From an uncultured Selenomonadaceae bacterium (lineage in GTDB: Bacteria > Bacillota > Negativicutes > Selenomonadales > Selenomonadaceae), in assembly GCA_905236785.1 (NCBI GenBank), contig CAJOQC010000090.1:1-7262 (forward strand): DNA of 7,262 bases. The letters are read 5' to 3'. The position numbers and the translations under genes were made by a program. Under the pieces are notes generated by a model. It was not told the DNA's origin, did no database searches, and saw only the letters and a program-made list of their open reading frames with translations. This document shows, piece by piece, positions 1-6,419 of this stretch (positions are counted from its first letter, which is position 1; every line of letters begins with the position of its first letter).

Positions 1-885
1 GGCAGGCAAAAAGAAGGAATCTCCCTTTTTATATGGAACTTTTTCGCCGTTATTTGTCAAATGCCCTGCACCGTCCAAAATTAAAATTGATAGGAACGAC
101 GTGTCATCCACCGTACCTTTGGCGCAACTTAATATTTTGCCGTCAAGGTTTAATTTATCCACGGTGAAGTACTCGCAGTCGGCAAGATGCGGGTATGCGT
201 TGCCGCTTTTTTCAATCGGTTTTCTGTTGGTGACGGCTATCGCCTTATCTATGTGCAACTCTCGCGGTTTGCCGTCCGCCCCCACGCGTCCGTAATCGTA
301 AATTCTGTAGGTCACGTCGGAATTTTGTTGAATTTCCGCCAACAAAACGCCGCCCCCGACGGCATGGAGCGTACCCGGTTTAATAAAGAATACGTCGCCT
401 TTTTTCACGGATACTGCGTTTAGCACCTCAAGCAAAGTGTTGTTTTTTATGCGGGCGGCAAATTCTTCGGCGGAAATTTCCTTTTTGAACCCATAATACA
501 AAAGTGCGCCGGGCAAGGCATCAATAATGTACCACATTTCGCTTTTGCCGTATTGTCCTTCGTTTTTTTGGGCGTATTCGTTATCGGGGTGTACTTGTAC
601 GGATAAATTGTTTTTCGCGTCGATGAACTTTATCAAAATCGGAAAATCTTCAAAGCCTGTGCAATTTGTTCCCAAAATGCCCTTGCCTTCGGTTGCAAAA
701 TATTCGGCGAGGGATTTTCCGGCGTATTTGCCGTTTGTTATGACGGACGATCCCGCCGGATGACAAGAAAGCTCCCAAGTTTCGGCCAAAACGTCGCCTT
801 TGGCTTCCTTGCCGAACTCTTTTTTCAGGCGATTGCCGCCCCAAAGATAATCTTTGCACGCCGGTTTCAATTTCAAAATTGCCAT
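1..885 (-). CDS. manA: Mannose-6-phosphate isomerase, class I (3' end cut by window edge)
   Basis: Cytosolic zinc enzyme that interconverts mannose 6-phosphate and fructose 6-phosphate, linking mannose use and GDP-mannose/glycan supply to glycolysis. The 295 codons visible start MAILKLKPACKDYLWGG, the usual opening of the short Firmicutes-type (cupin) enzymes. Expected zinc ligands are present: Gln97 and His99 in VQVHPDNE, Glu116 in KSEMWYII, and His174 in KPGTLHAVGGG. The active-site arginine is probably Arg194 in VTYRIYDYGR. The reading frame is still open at position 1, where it reads GDSFFLPA, a motif close to the C-terminus of the family (about 310-320 residues), so only some 15-25 residues are missing. 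The start is supported by a strong ribosome site (AAAGGAG, 899-893) 7 nt ahead of the ATG. The gene is divergent from the operon starting at 1348. Identification is firm; only the end is unseen. Confidence 0.96.
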   Translation of the reverse strand, partial: MAILKLKPACKDYLWGGNRLKKEFGKEAKGDVLAETWELSCHPAGSSVITNGKYAGKSLAEYFATEGKGILGTNCTGFEDFPILIKFIDAKNNLSVQVHPDNEYAQKNEGQYGKSEMWYIIDALPGALLYYGFKKEISAEEFAARIKNNTLLEVLNAVSVKKGDVFFIKPGTLHAVGGGVLLAEIQQNSDVTYRIYDYGRVGADGKPRELHIDKAIAVTNRKPIEKSGNAYPHLADCEYFTVDKLNLDGKILSCAKGTVDDTSFLSILILDGAGHLTNNGEKVPYKKGDSFFLPA

Positions 886-1071
886 TGTTTTGCTCCTTTT
901 GTCAATACATAAATTATCGGAAACAATAGGGCTTCTTTATATGTGCGAGCGTAAGAGTTTCGCATCACTCGTAAATTTTAATGCTTTTTTGTATATTCGC
1001 GTTCTTTTGTATGAATATTCTCTTTGTCGCCTTTTCTATTCTCCGATACGCTTTTTTGTTGTTTATTCCTT
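886..1071 (-). other. Long untranslated leader of manA
   Basis: If the TATAAT promoter is used, about 185 nt of AT-rich RNA precede manA. I see only weak pairing (TGCGA with TCGCA at about 942-962), no terminator-like stem with a U-run and no riboswitch class I recognise. The open frames crossing it show no family-like sequence. A second TTGACA-like string at 903-898 lies directly against the ribosome site and is too close to the gene to be its promoter. Confidence 0.4.
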
Positions 1072-1077
1072 AGAGCA

Positions 1078-1105
1078 ATTATAGCGAGCATAGATATTAA
1101 GTCAA
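1078..1105 (-). promoter_or_regulatory. Sigma-A-like promoter for manA
   Basis: On the minus strand a -35 box TTGACT (1105-1100, 5 of 6 consensus) is followed after 16 nt by a perfect -10 box TATAAT (1083-1078). The predicted transcript starts near 1071 and reads into manA with a leader of about 185 nt. It is the best promoter match I found upstream of manA. The -35 box overlaps the stop codon of the small minus-strand ORF at 1102-1167. Confidence 0.6.
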
Positions 1106-1167
1106 GAGAGCAAGTATAAGAAAGCAGCATAATTCGTCCGCACCCTTGCCAAGTCTTTTTCCGACAT
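1102..1167 (-). CDS. Possible 21-residue small protein or leader peptide
   Basis: An ATG at 1167 opens a frame beginning MSEKDLARVRTNY, followed by a short hydrophobic tail (AAFLYLLS), and ends with TGA at 1104-1102. It is preceded by GAGGAGG (1185-1179), an unusually strong ribosome-binding sequence, at a somewhat long spacing of 11 nt. The stop codon lies inside the -35 box of the manA promoter, so translation and manA initiation would meet here. I see no promoter for it and recognise no family. It may equally be a chance frame inside a repeated structured element. A longer overlapping frame (1295-978) reads through the same DNA with an unnatural composition and is rejected. Confidence 0.25.
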   Translation of the reverse strand: MSEKDLARVRTNYAAFLYLLS

Positions 1168-1185
1168 ACTGCGTTATTCCTCCTC

Positions 1186-1204
1186 AGCGTAGCATCACTA
1201 CGCT
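1186..1204. repeat. Perfect 7-bp inverted repeat (hairpin)
   Basis: AGCGTAG and CTACGCT are separated by CATCA. On the minus strand the stem ends directly beside GAGGAGG (1185-1179), so in an RNA it would sit immediately upstream of the putative ribosome site. There is no following U-run, so it is not a terminator. Confidence 0.6.
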
Positions 1205-1222
1205 TCGTCATCATTCCTTGTC

Positions 1223-1243
1223 TGTCGAAAAAATCCCTCGACA
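1223..1243. repeat. 6-bp inverted repeat TGTCGA/TCGACA
   Basis: The two arms are separated by 9 nt (AAAAATCCC on the plus strand). An alternative pairing of TTGTC (1218-1222) with GACAA (1240-1244) shares the same right arm. The stem is too short and lacks the trailing U-run needed for a rho-independent terminator. It is the second palindrome of the intergenic block. Confidence 0.5.
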
Positions 1244-1284
1244 ATGGCACGAACTCATTTATGCAGTGCTTCCATAACGTAAAT

Positions 1285-1313
1285 TTGCATGACAATGAAA
1301 AATAATGTAAAAT
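1285..1313 (+). promoter_or_regulatory. Candidate promoter of the plus-strand operon
   Basis: A -10 box TAAAAT (1308-1313, 5 of 6) is preceded at 17 nt by TTGCAT (1285-1290), a poor -35 box with only the first three bases matching. The predicted transcription start is near 1320, giving a leader of about 28 nt before the first gene. The weak -35 could mean an activator, or that the real promoter lies elsewhere in the intergenic region. Confidence 0.35.
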
Positions 1314-1324
1314 AACAATGTAAG

Positions 1325-1337
1325 TTTAACGGTTAAA
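1325..1337. promoter_or_regulatory. Operator-like palindrome TTTAAC-N-GTTAAA
   Basis: A perfect 6-bp inverted repeat around one central base lies just downstream of the predicted transcription start and 10 nt before the first gene. Nearby the heptamer AATGTAA occurs twice (1304-1310 and 1317-1323, 13-nt period). The location suits a repressor site, and the DeoR-family regulator encoded second in the operon is the natural candidate. AT-rich palindromes of this size also arise by chance. Confidence 0.3.
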
Positions 1338-1347
1338 TCGAGGATAC

Positions 1348-2400
1348 ATGATGCACATTCGCAATTATCGAACGTCAATTCTTTTGGTGCTGACGTTTTC
1401 TGTACTGCTATCGACTTTTTGGTTCTTTCCGTCGTTTGCTTTTATCATATTCATATCCATGCTAATGGAATTGTTGTTGAATCCGGCGGTAGAATTTTTC
1501 GTAAAAAGAAAGATTCCGCGTTCTGTTGCGGCCGGGTTTGTGATGCTTTGTTTTGTTACTGCGGCATTTTTTGTTTTTGCCGTGGTAAGCGGCACTCTTA
1601 TACCTACGTTTACATCGTTTGTGGAAGATTTTCCGCGTTTGGCCGGGAAACTTCAACAGCTTCCGTATTTGCATGATTCGGAGTTTATCACCGAAGAATT
1701 TGACAACGTGTGGAACGAACTTGTGGCATATAGTGTTACCGCCGTTCGTTCTTCGTTGGGGCTTATAATAAACATTTTCAACAAATTTGTCGACGTGGTT
1801 ATAATTCTTTTCGTAACATTTTATTTGCTTAAAGACGGCGATTTTATCGCTCGCTATTTGGCGAGCCTTTTTCCCAACAATGATTATGAACGTGTCTTGC
1901 GGCTCTTTTATCGGATTTTGGATGCATTGTCCGTTTATGTTCGCAGTCAACTTATTATCTGCGCCATCACCGGCGCGATTGTGTTTATTTACTTTACTTT
2001 GCGCGATTTGCCTTATGCGTCGGTCTTTGCCGTTGTTTCGGGGATAAGCGAGTTTGTGCCGGTTTTAGGGCCCACCGTGGCCTCGGCCTTTGGCACAATG
2101 CTCACCGCTACCCGTTCGCCCATGGTGGCTGTGCAAACTTTGGGCTTTTACGTTGTTTTGACACAGATAAACCACAACATCGTTTATCCCACGCTAATCG
2201 GCAAAAATTTGCACTTGCACCCCGTTGCAATTATTTTGGGAATTGTTTTTGGCGGCGAGATTTTGGGAGCGGCGGGTATGTTTTTGGCCGTACCCATAAT
2301 TGTAATCTGCAAGCTGGTCATTGAAGACGTAATCAAGAACCGTGCCAAAGTACGTCAGGATTTAATACAATCCCGGTGGTTAAACAGGAACGAGGAGTAA
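1348..2400 (+). CDS. AI-2E family transporter (UPF0118/PerM/YdbI-like membrane protein)
   Basis: Polytopic inner-membrane protein of 350 residues, a normal length for this family. Members include TqsA, linked to autoinducer-2 export, and sodium/proton antiporters, so the substrate cannot be named. Hydrophobic segments lie at about 10-46 (two close helices), 60-86, 138-161, 200-217, 222-250, 258-281 and 292-328. The soluble part between about 88 and 130 and the DGDFI loop (163-167) are typical. Family hallmarks are the conserved SEFVPVLGP segment (234-242), the polar QINHNIVYP (273-281), and the C-terminal GAAGMFLAVP (307-316). Two adjacent ATGs are possible; GAGG at 1340-1343 lies 4 nt from the first and 7 nt from the second (1351), so the second may be the true start. 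It is first in the operon, and the next gene begins 1 nt after its stop. Confidence 0.93.
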   Translation: MMHIRNYRTSILLVLTFSVLLSTFWFFPSFAFIIFISMLMELLLNPAVEFFVKRKIPRSVAAGFVMLCFVTAAFFVFAVVSGTLIPTFTSFVEDFPRLAGKLQQLPYLHDSEFITEEFDNVWNELVAYSVTAVRSSLGLIINIFNKFVDVVIILFVTFYLLKDGDFIARYLASLFPNNDYERVLRLFYRILDALSVYVRSQLIICAITGAIVFIYFTLRDLPYASVFAVVSGISEFVPVLGPTVASAFGTMLTATRSPMVAVQTLGFYVVLTQINHNIVYPTLIGKNLHLHPVAIILGIVFGGEILGAAGMFLAVPIIVICKLVIEDVIKNRAKVRQDLIQSRWLNRNEE

Positions 2401-2401
2401 T

Positions 2402-3172
2402 ATGTTTCAGGAAGAACGCCGACAAAAGATAATCGAAATATTAAACCGACAAAATGCGGTGAGCGTAAAAGAACTTAGCAAAATTTTCGGTATCACCGAC
2501 GATACTGTTCGCGCCGACCTGGACAGCCTTGAAGAACAAGGCGTGTTAAAGCGTGTCCATGGCGGCGCAATGCCCGTGCGGAGTGTCGCGCCGCCGGTGA
2601 ATGTGGGAAATATTCAAAAGGCGGCTGCCAAACGAAAAATCGCTCAAGCTGCATTAAAACTAATTAGGGACGGCGAAATGATTTTTTTGGACGTTTCTGC
2701 GGGCAACCTGGCCGTTGCCGAATTGCTCTTACAATCCGCCGTAAGGTACAACATAACCGTGGCCACCAACATGATTGACGTTTTGGCAATGCTGGCCAAA
2801 GAGAAGAACATGAAACTCATTTTTGTGGGCGGTGCGCTAAATAAACATCGTAACGGCTTTTGCGGCAGTCTAACTCTTGACTTTATTGAGCGGCTAAAGC
2901 CCGATATTGCGTTTGTGGGCGCAGTCGGCGCGGATATAAATGCCGACAGCGTTTCCAGCTATGACATCGAAGACGGTTTAACCAAAGCCGGGATTATCCG
3001 TATATCAAAAAAAGCCTATGTCTTGGCGGACAGCGACAAGTTAGGCGGCAGCGGGAACTATAACTATGCAAAATTAAGCAGTCTTTCCGGGTTAATTACC
3101 GACCAAACGCCCAGCGCGGAATTTATGCGACAAGCAAAAAAAATTCCATCCTTTGAGGTTATCGTGCCATGA
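2402..3172 (+). CDS. DeoR-family transcriptional regulator
   Basis: DNA-binding regulator of 256 residues, usual for the DeoR/GlpR family, whose members usually repress sugar or nucleoside operons and respond to phosphorylated sugars. Residues 1-57 form the winged helix-turn-helix: ERRQKIIEIL, then VSVKELSKIFGITDDTVRAD, then the signature LDSLEEQGVLKRVHGGA. Residues about 75-235 are the sugar-phosphate sensor domain, with FVGGAL (141-146), FVGAVGAD (171-178), the SSYDIED loop (185-191) and VLADSDKLG (207-215). The usual D-x-G-T-T phosphate-binding turn instead reads D97-V-S-A-G-N. The ATG lies 1 nt after the upstream stop, with GAGGAG at 2392-2397. The next gene overlaps its stop by 4 bases. 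It probably regulates its own operon and perhaps the divergent manA; that is inferred from position only. Confidence 0.93.
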   Translation: MFQEERRQKIIEILNRQNAVSVKELSKIFGITDDTVRADLDSLEEQGVLKRVHGGAMPVRSVAPPVNVGNIQKAAAKRKIAQAALKLIRDGEMIFLDVSAGNLAVAELLLQSAVRYNITVATNMIDVLAMLAKEKNMKLIFVGGALNKHRNGFCGSLTLDFIERLKPDIAFVGAVGADINADSVSSYDIEDGLTKAGIIRISKKAYVLADSDKLGGSGNYNYAKLSSLSGLITDQTPSAEFMRQAKKIPSFEVIVP

Positions 3173-5172
3173 AAGACGGGCTTTTACAAAGGTGCACTTG
3201 TTTTTTTGAATGTACGGCGCGTTATGTCGCAAATCTTAGTGCGGCGGTGTTGAAAGTATTTGCATTTTATCTGGTGCTCCTTTGCTTGTTCCGTTTTATA
3301 TACATAGCGCGGTTTTATGATTTCGGCGATTTATCTGCTGTTGTTGCCGCTTGTGTCACCGGCGCAAAACTCAGCATGAAAACGGCGGGTATTTTGGCTT
3401 TTGCGGGCGGCGCGGCGGCGATTTTTTTTCGTTTTCCCGCAGAAAAAATAAAAAATTGCGGCAAGTTTCTCTATAAATGGACAAACGCTTTGTTGATATT
3501 TGTCGCAACCTTCCTTTTTGCGGCTTCCTTCCCTTATTACGAAGCCTTTCACGCCAATTATAACCAAATGGTTTTTGTGGGCGTAGGAGAGGATTGGTAT
3601 GCACTTTTTGTCACTTGTTGCAAAGAGTATTACTTGCCTGTTCGCTTGGCGGTGGTTTTTGCTCTGTCCTATGTTGTTTTGCGCGTTTTTTTACGAATTT
3701 GCCCATTTAATGCAGCTGATATTACGGCAAAATTTACCTCGCTTTTTGTTCGCTGTTTTGTTTGTTTAGCCGTTATGTTTTGCTTTTATGTCGTTTATGT
3801 TCTTGCGTCTTACGGCGGCGGCACAGGATGGCAGAACGAAATAACTTGGGAAAATGCCGGCGTGACCAACAGCGAATTTTTGAACGAGGCTATTTTGGAC
3901 AGCTTTCAGGCACTGTATCGCGCCGACGAATTAAACCGACGTTTTGCGGCCGGAACAGGTCTTGCCTTTGATGCGGCGCAGGTGAAAGAATCGGCGGCAT
4001 TTTTGTCGGGGCAGCCGCCCGTATATGACACTCTTGACAAATATATGACAAAAATCGCTCACGGCGCAAAAAATCCGCCGCCCCGTCATGTGTTTGTCAT
4101 TTTGTCGGAAAGTTTGGCAAATTGGCCGCTTCTGCCCGAATACGAAAATTTGCATATTGCCGACGACCTAAAAAATATAATAGCCGAAGAAAACAGCGAT
4201 TATTGCCCGGTGTTTCTCCCAAACGGCATAAGCACAGTTTCGGCCGTAACCGGCACGACAACGGGTTTGGCCGATGCCAATCTTTACCTTACGAGTCTGC
4301 CGCGTTCCTTTAACGCACCCTATGAAACGGCCGCCGCGCCGCTGATGAAGAGTCTTGGGTACAAAACAATTTTTTGGTACGCAGGCCCTGCTTCTTGGGA
4401 AAACATAGGCGCATTTACAGTGGCGCAGGGTTTTGACAAATTTTATGGACGCGGTGATTTTACGGCCTACGACGGGAGCGTGTGGGGCATTGACGACGAA
4501 TATTTGTATGGCGAAATATTGCGCCGCTTAACCGACGAGCCAACTTTTAATATAATATTGAACGCTTCAAACCACGCCCCCTATGAAGTTGACGTAACAG
4601 CCAAAGGCTTTGATGCAAAGAAAACCGCAACCGCCATCAAAGAAGATTGGCAAAAGGACGGACATTTGATAAACGAATTGGGGCATTATTGGTACGCCGC
4701 CCGGGAGTTGGCCAAGTTTGTCGGCAGTATGCAAAAAAAGTACCCGGACAGTTTGTTTGTAATTGTCGGCGACCACGCCAACAGGTATCACGTCAAGAAT
4801 AATCCGCCCCTTATCGAGCAATACGGAGTCCCTTTTATTATAACCGGCTATGGCGTAAAAAAAGGTATGTTGAGCGCAATATCTACGGGCAGTCATATTG
4901 ACATAATGCCGACGGTGGCGGAACTTGTTGCGCCGGTGGGTTTTAATTACGTTTCAATCGGCCGGAGCTTAACGCAAAACACCCAAGGAGTAAATTATAT
5001 GCTCTTTACAACTCGGAATTTAATCGGCAAAACCGACACCGTGCCGTTAAAAGCTCAATCAATTTTGACGGGGGAAGATGCCGATATAGACGAATATCGC
5101 ATGCAAAAATATATCGATGCCGTTCGCAGTCTTTCTTATTGGTACGCCAAATATGGGAACAAATTACAATAA
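3169..5172 (+). CDS. LTA synthase / phosphoethanolamine transferase-like membrane enzyme
   Basis: Membrane protein of 667 residues with an N-terminal membrane part and an extracytoplasmic alkaline-phosphatase-fold (sulfatase, PF00884) domain. Related enzymes move phosphoglycerol from phosphatidylglycerol, or phosphoethanolamine, onto glycolipids or glycans. Hydrophobic segments lie at about 23-46, 55-87, 104-121, 157-176 and 191-214, matching the five helices of LtaS. In the catalytic domain (about 303-610) the probable metal ligands are Glu314 (VILSESLANW), the nucleophile Thr356 (PNGISTVSAV), and Asp535-His536 (VIVGDHANR). Also typical are SNHAPY with His469, VWGIDDEYLY (438-447) and SHIDIMPTV (575-583). 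The segment around the nucleophile differs from LtaS's GKTSDAE, so the acceptor may not be lipoteichoic acid. The start overlaps the regulator stop (ATGA), with GAGG at 3155-3158. A CxCx3C cluster (Cys9, Cys11, Cys15) precedes the first helix. Confidence 0.85.
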   Translation: MKDGLLQRCTCFFECTARYVANLSAAVLKVFAFYLVLLCLFRFIYIARFYDFGDLSAVVAACVTGAKLSMKTAGILAFAGGAAAIFFRFPAEKIKNCGKFLYKWTNALLIFVATFLFAASFPYYEAFHANYNQMVFVGVGEDWYALFVTCCKEYYLPVRLAVVFALSYVVLRVFLRICPFNAADITAKFTSLFVRCFVCLAVMFCFYVVYVLASYGGGTGWQNEITWENAGVTNSEFLNEAILDSFQALYRADELNRRFAAGTGLAFDAAQVKESAAFLSGQPPVYDTLDKYMTKIAHGAKNPPPRHVFVILSESLANWPLLPEYENLHIADDLKNIIAEENSDYCPVFLPNGISTVSAVTGTTTGLADANLYLTSLPRSFNAPYETAAAPLMKSLGYKTIFWYAGPASWENIGAFTVAQGFDKFYGRGDFTAYDGSVWGIDDEYLYGEILRRLTDEPTFNIILNASNHAPYEVDVTAKGFDAKKTATAIKEDWQKDGHLINELGHYWYAARELAKFVGSMQKKYPDSLFVIVGDHANRYHVKNNPPLIEQYGVPFIITGYGVKKGMLSAISTGSHIDIMPTVAELVAPVGFNYVSIGRSLTQNTQGVNYMLFTTRNLIGKTDTVPLKAQSILTGEDADIDEYRMQKYIDAVRSLSYWYAKYGNKLQ

Positions 5173-5174
5173 AC

Positions 5175-5192
5175 GGAAGGTGCAGAAGATTG
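5175..5192 (+). promoter_or_regulatory. Ribosome site and TTG start of the YnbB-like gene
   Basis: GGAAGG at 5175-5180 lies 9 nt ahead of TTG (5190-5192), which is in frame with the PLP enzyme. The only ATG upstream in frame (5139) lies inside the preceding gene and would add 17 residues of non-family sequence. The nearer ATG at 5210 is out of frame. Confidence 0.7.
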
Positions 5193-6419
5193 TTTTCAAA
5201 AAAACTTATATGCTTAAAAGAAGAGGTTTTGCAAGAAATTGCCCCGCAGTTTGCCGCTATTGACAAAAGAGCGGAAGAAAACACGCTGAAGGTTTTGCAA
5301 GCTATGCAAGAAGAAAAAATTTCTGCGGCGCATTTTAGCGTCAGCAACGGCTATGCTTACGACGATATTGGGCGCGACAAACTCGACAAAGTTTTTGCGC
5401 GAGTGTTTGGCGCAGAAAAAGCCTTGGTGCGTCAACAATTCGTGTCGGGAACTCACGCCTTGGCCGCTGTTCTCTTTGGCATTTTGCGCCCCGGTGACGA
5501 ACTTTTGTCAGTGACGGGCGAGCCTTACGATACATTGCAAAAAGTAATCGGTGCGCAAGGCAAAAGCGCTGGTTCGCTTGCGGAGTTTGGCGTGCATTAC
5601 GCCGAAGTGCCGCTAAAGGACGGCGAAGTCGATTATGCGGGCATCGCCCGGGCAATAACAGCCAAAACCAAAATCGCCATGGTTCAACGTTCGCGGGGCT
5701 ATAATTCCCGTCGTTCGCTTTTGACGGAAGACATAGAAAAAATCGTTGCCGTCGTAAAAAAAGCCAACCCCGCTTGCATCGTGTTTGTAGATAATTGTTA
5801 TGGCGAATTTGTGCAAACCTGCGAGCCGATTAAAGTAGGTGCGGACATTTGCGCGGGGTCGCTCATCAAAAACCCCGGCGGCGGCATTGCGCCCACCGGG
5901 GGCTATGCCGTGGGTCGCGCCGATTTGATAGATTTAGTGTCCTATAGACTTACCGCACCCGGCATCGGCGGCGAAGTGGGCGCGAGCCTCTCGAGCAACC
6001 GACTGTTTTTTGAGGGGCTTTTCCTATCGCCTCATACGGTGGCGCAAGCATTAAAAAGCGCAATATTTGCCGCAGGATTATTTGACAAGCTAAGTTACAA
6101 CGTATCGCCGACCGTGAACGAACAGCGCGGGGATATTATTCAAATTGTGGAATTAAAAACGCCCGAAAAGGTAACGGCCTTTGCCAGGGGGCTTCAACGT
6201 TATTCGCCGGTTGATTCCTTTGCCAGTCCCACTGCTTGGGATATGCCGGGGTATGATGACCGAGTGATAATGGCGGCGGGAACTTTCGTGCAGGGTGCGT
6301 CCATTGAAATTTCGGCGGATGCGCCAATGCGAGAGCCTTACAATGTGTATTTGCAGGGCGGCTTGGTGTTTGAACATTCAATTCTTGCCATAATGGGCGC
6401 GGCGGAGGAAATAATATGA
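5190..6419 (+). CDS. YnbB-like PLP enzyme ('methionine gamma-lyase family / aluminium resistance protein')
   Basis: Fold-type I, pyridoxal-phosphate-dependent enzyme of the family (PF06838) that includes Bacillus YnbB. It resembles cystathionine/methionine gamma-lyases, but the reaction has not been settled for most members. With the TTG start the protein has 409 residues, normal for the family. It begins with a helical segment (LQEIAPQFAAIDKRAEENTLKVL) typical of this group. Visible motifs are VSGTHALAAVLFGILRPGDELL (residues 85-106), the cofactor aspartate Asp201 in VFVDNCYGEF, and the Schiff-base lysine, probably Lys227, in SLIKNPGGGIAPTGGY. APGIGGEVG follows at 256-264. It starts 17 nt after the LtaS-like gene and overlaps surE by 4 bases. 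Extending the frame to the ATG at 5139 would overlap the previous gene by 34 bases and is less likely. Confidence 0.9.
   Translation: MFSKKLICLKEEVLQEIAPQFAAIDKRAEENTLKVLQAMQEEKISAAHFSVSNGYAYDDIGRDKLDKVFARVFGAEKALVRQQFVSGTHALAAVLFGILRPGDELLSVTGEPYDTLQKVIGAQGKSAGSLAEFGVHYAEVPLKDGEVDYAGIARAITAKTKIAMVQRSRGYNSRRSLLTEDIEKIVAVVKKANPACIVFVDNCYGEFVQTCEPIKVGADICAGSLIKNPGGGIAPTGGYAVGRADLIDLVSYRLTAPGIGGEVGASLSSNRLFFEGLFLSPHTVAQALKSAIFAAGLFDKLSYNVSPTVNEQRGDIIQIVELKTPEKVTAFARGLQRYSPVDSFASPTAWDMPGYDDRVIMAAGTFVQGASIEISADAPMREPYNVYLQGGLVFEHSILAIMGAAEEII

Larger units (their letters stand above)
1102..1290. repeat. Palindrome-rich intergenic block, candidate dispersed element
   Basis: This non-coding block differs in texture from the AT-rich DNA on both sides and contains two clear inverted repeats: AGCGTAG/CTACGCT (1186-1192 and 1198-1204, 5-nt loop) and TGTCGA/TCGACA (1223-1228 and 1238-1243, 9-nt loop). 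On the minus strand the first hairpin is followed by a very strong Shine-Dalgarno-like GAGGAGG (1185-1179) and a 21-codon frame. No transposase, and no terminal repeats or target duplication, could be defined, so the ends are approximate. That it is a multi-copy REP/MITE-like element is an inference from its structure and from an unverified impression of having met similar sequence in clostridial genomes. It could also be a conserved small RNA or regulatory structure. Confidence 0.35.

Noticed and set aside
898..903. TTGACA on the minus strand considered as a manA -35 box
   Set aside because: It lies only 13 nt before the manA start and overlaps the ribosome site, so it cannot be the promoter for this gene.
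854..1084. 76-codon plus-strand frame over the manA start and leader
   Set aside because: Antisense to the manA 5' end, no ribosome site, AT-rich translation typical of random sequence.
1223..1243. Inverted repeat considered as a rho-independent terminator
   Set aside because: The stem is 6 bp, the A/T run is in the loop rather than after the stem, and no U-run follows on either strand.
1102..1290. Palindromic block considered as a CRISPR fragment or attachment site
   Set aside because: No repeated unit with spacers, no cas genes, integrase or tRNA nearby.
978..1295. 105-codon open frame on the minus strand in the intergenic region
   Set aside because: It runs through the palindromes and the manA promoter, has a composition rich in Arg, Cys, Lys and Asn without domain-like pattern, and reads the strong ribosome-like GAGGAGG as Arg codons. 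Better explained as a chance frame.
1462..1950. 162-codon minus-strand frame inside the transporter gene
   Set aside because: Shadow of the AI-2E transporter reading frame; Lys/Asn/Arg-rich with no recognisable domain and no start signals.
4567..4896. 109-codon minus-strand frame inside the LtaS-like gene
   Set aside because: Antisense to conserved catalytic-domain codons and has no family resemblance.
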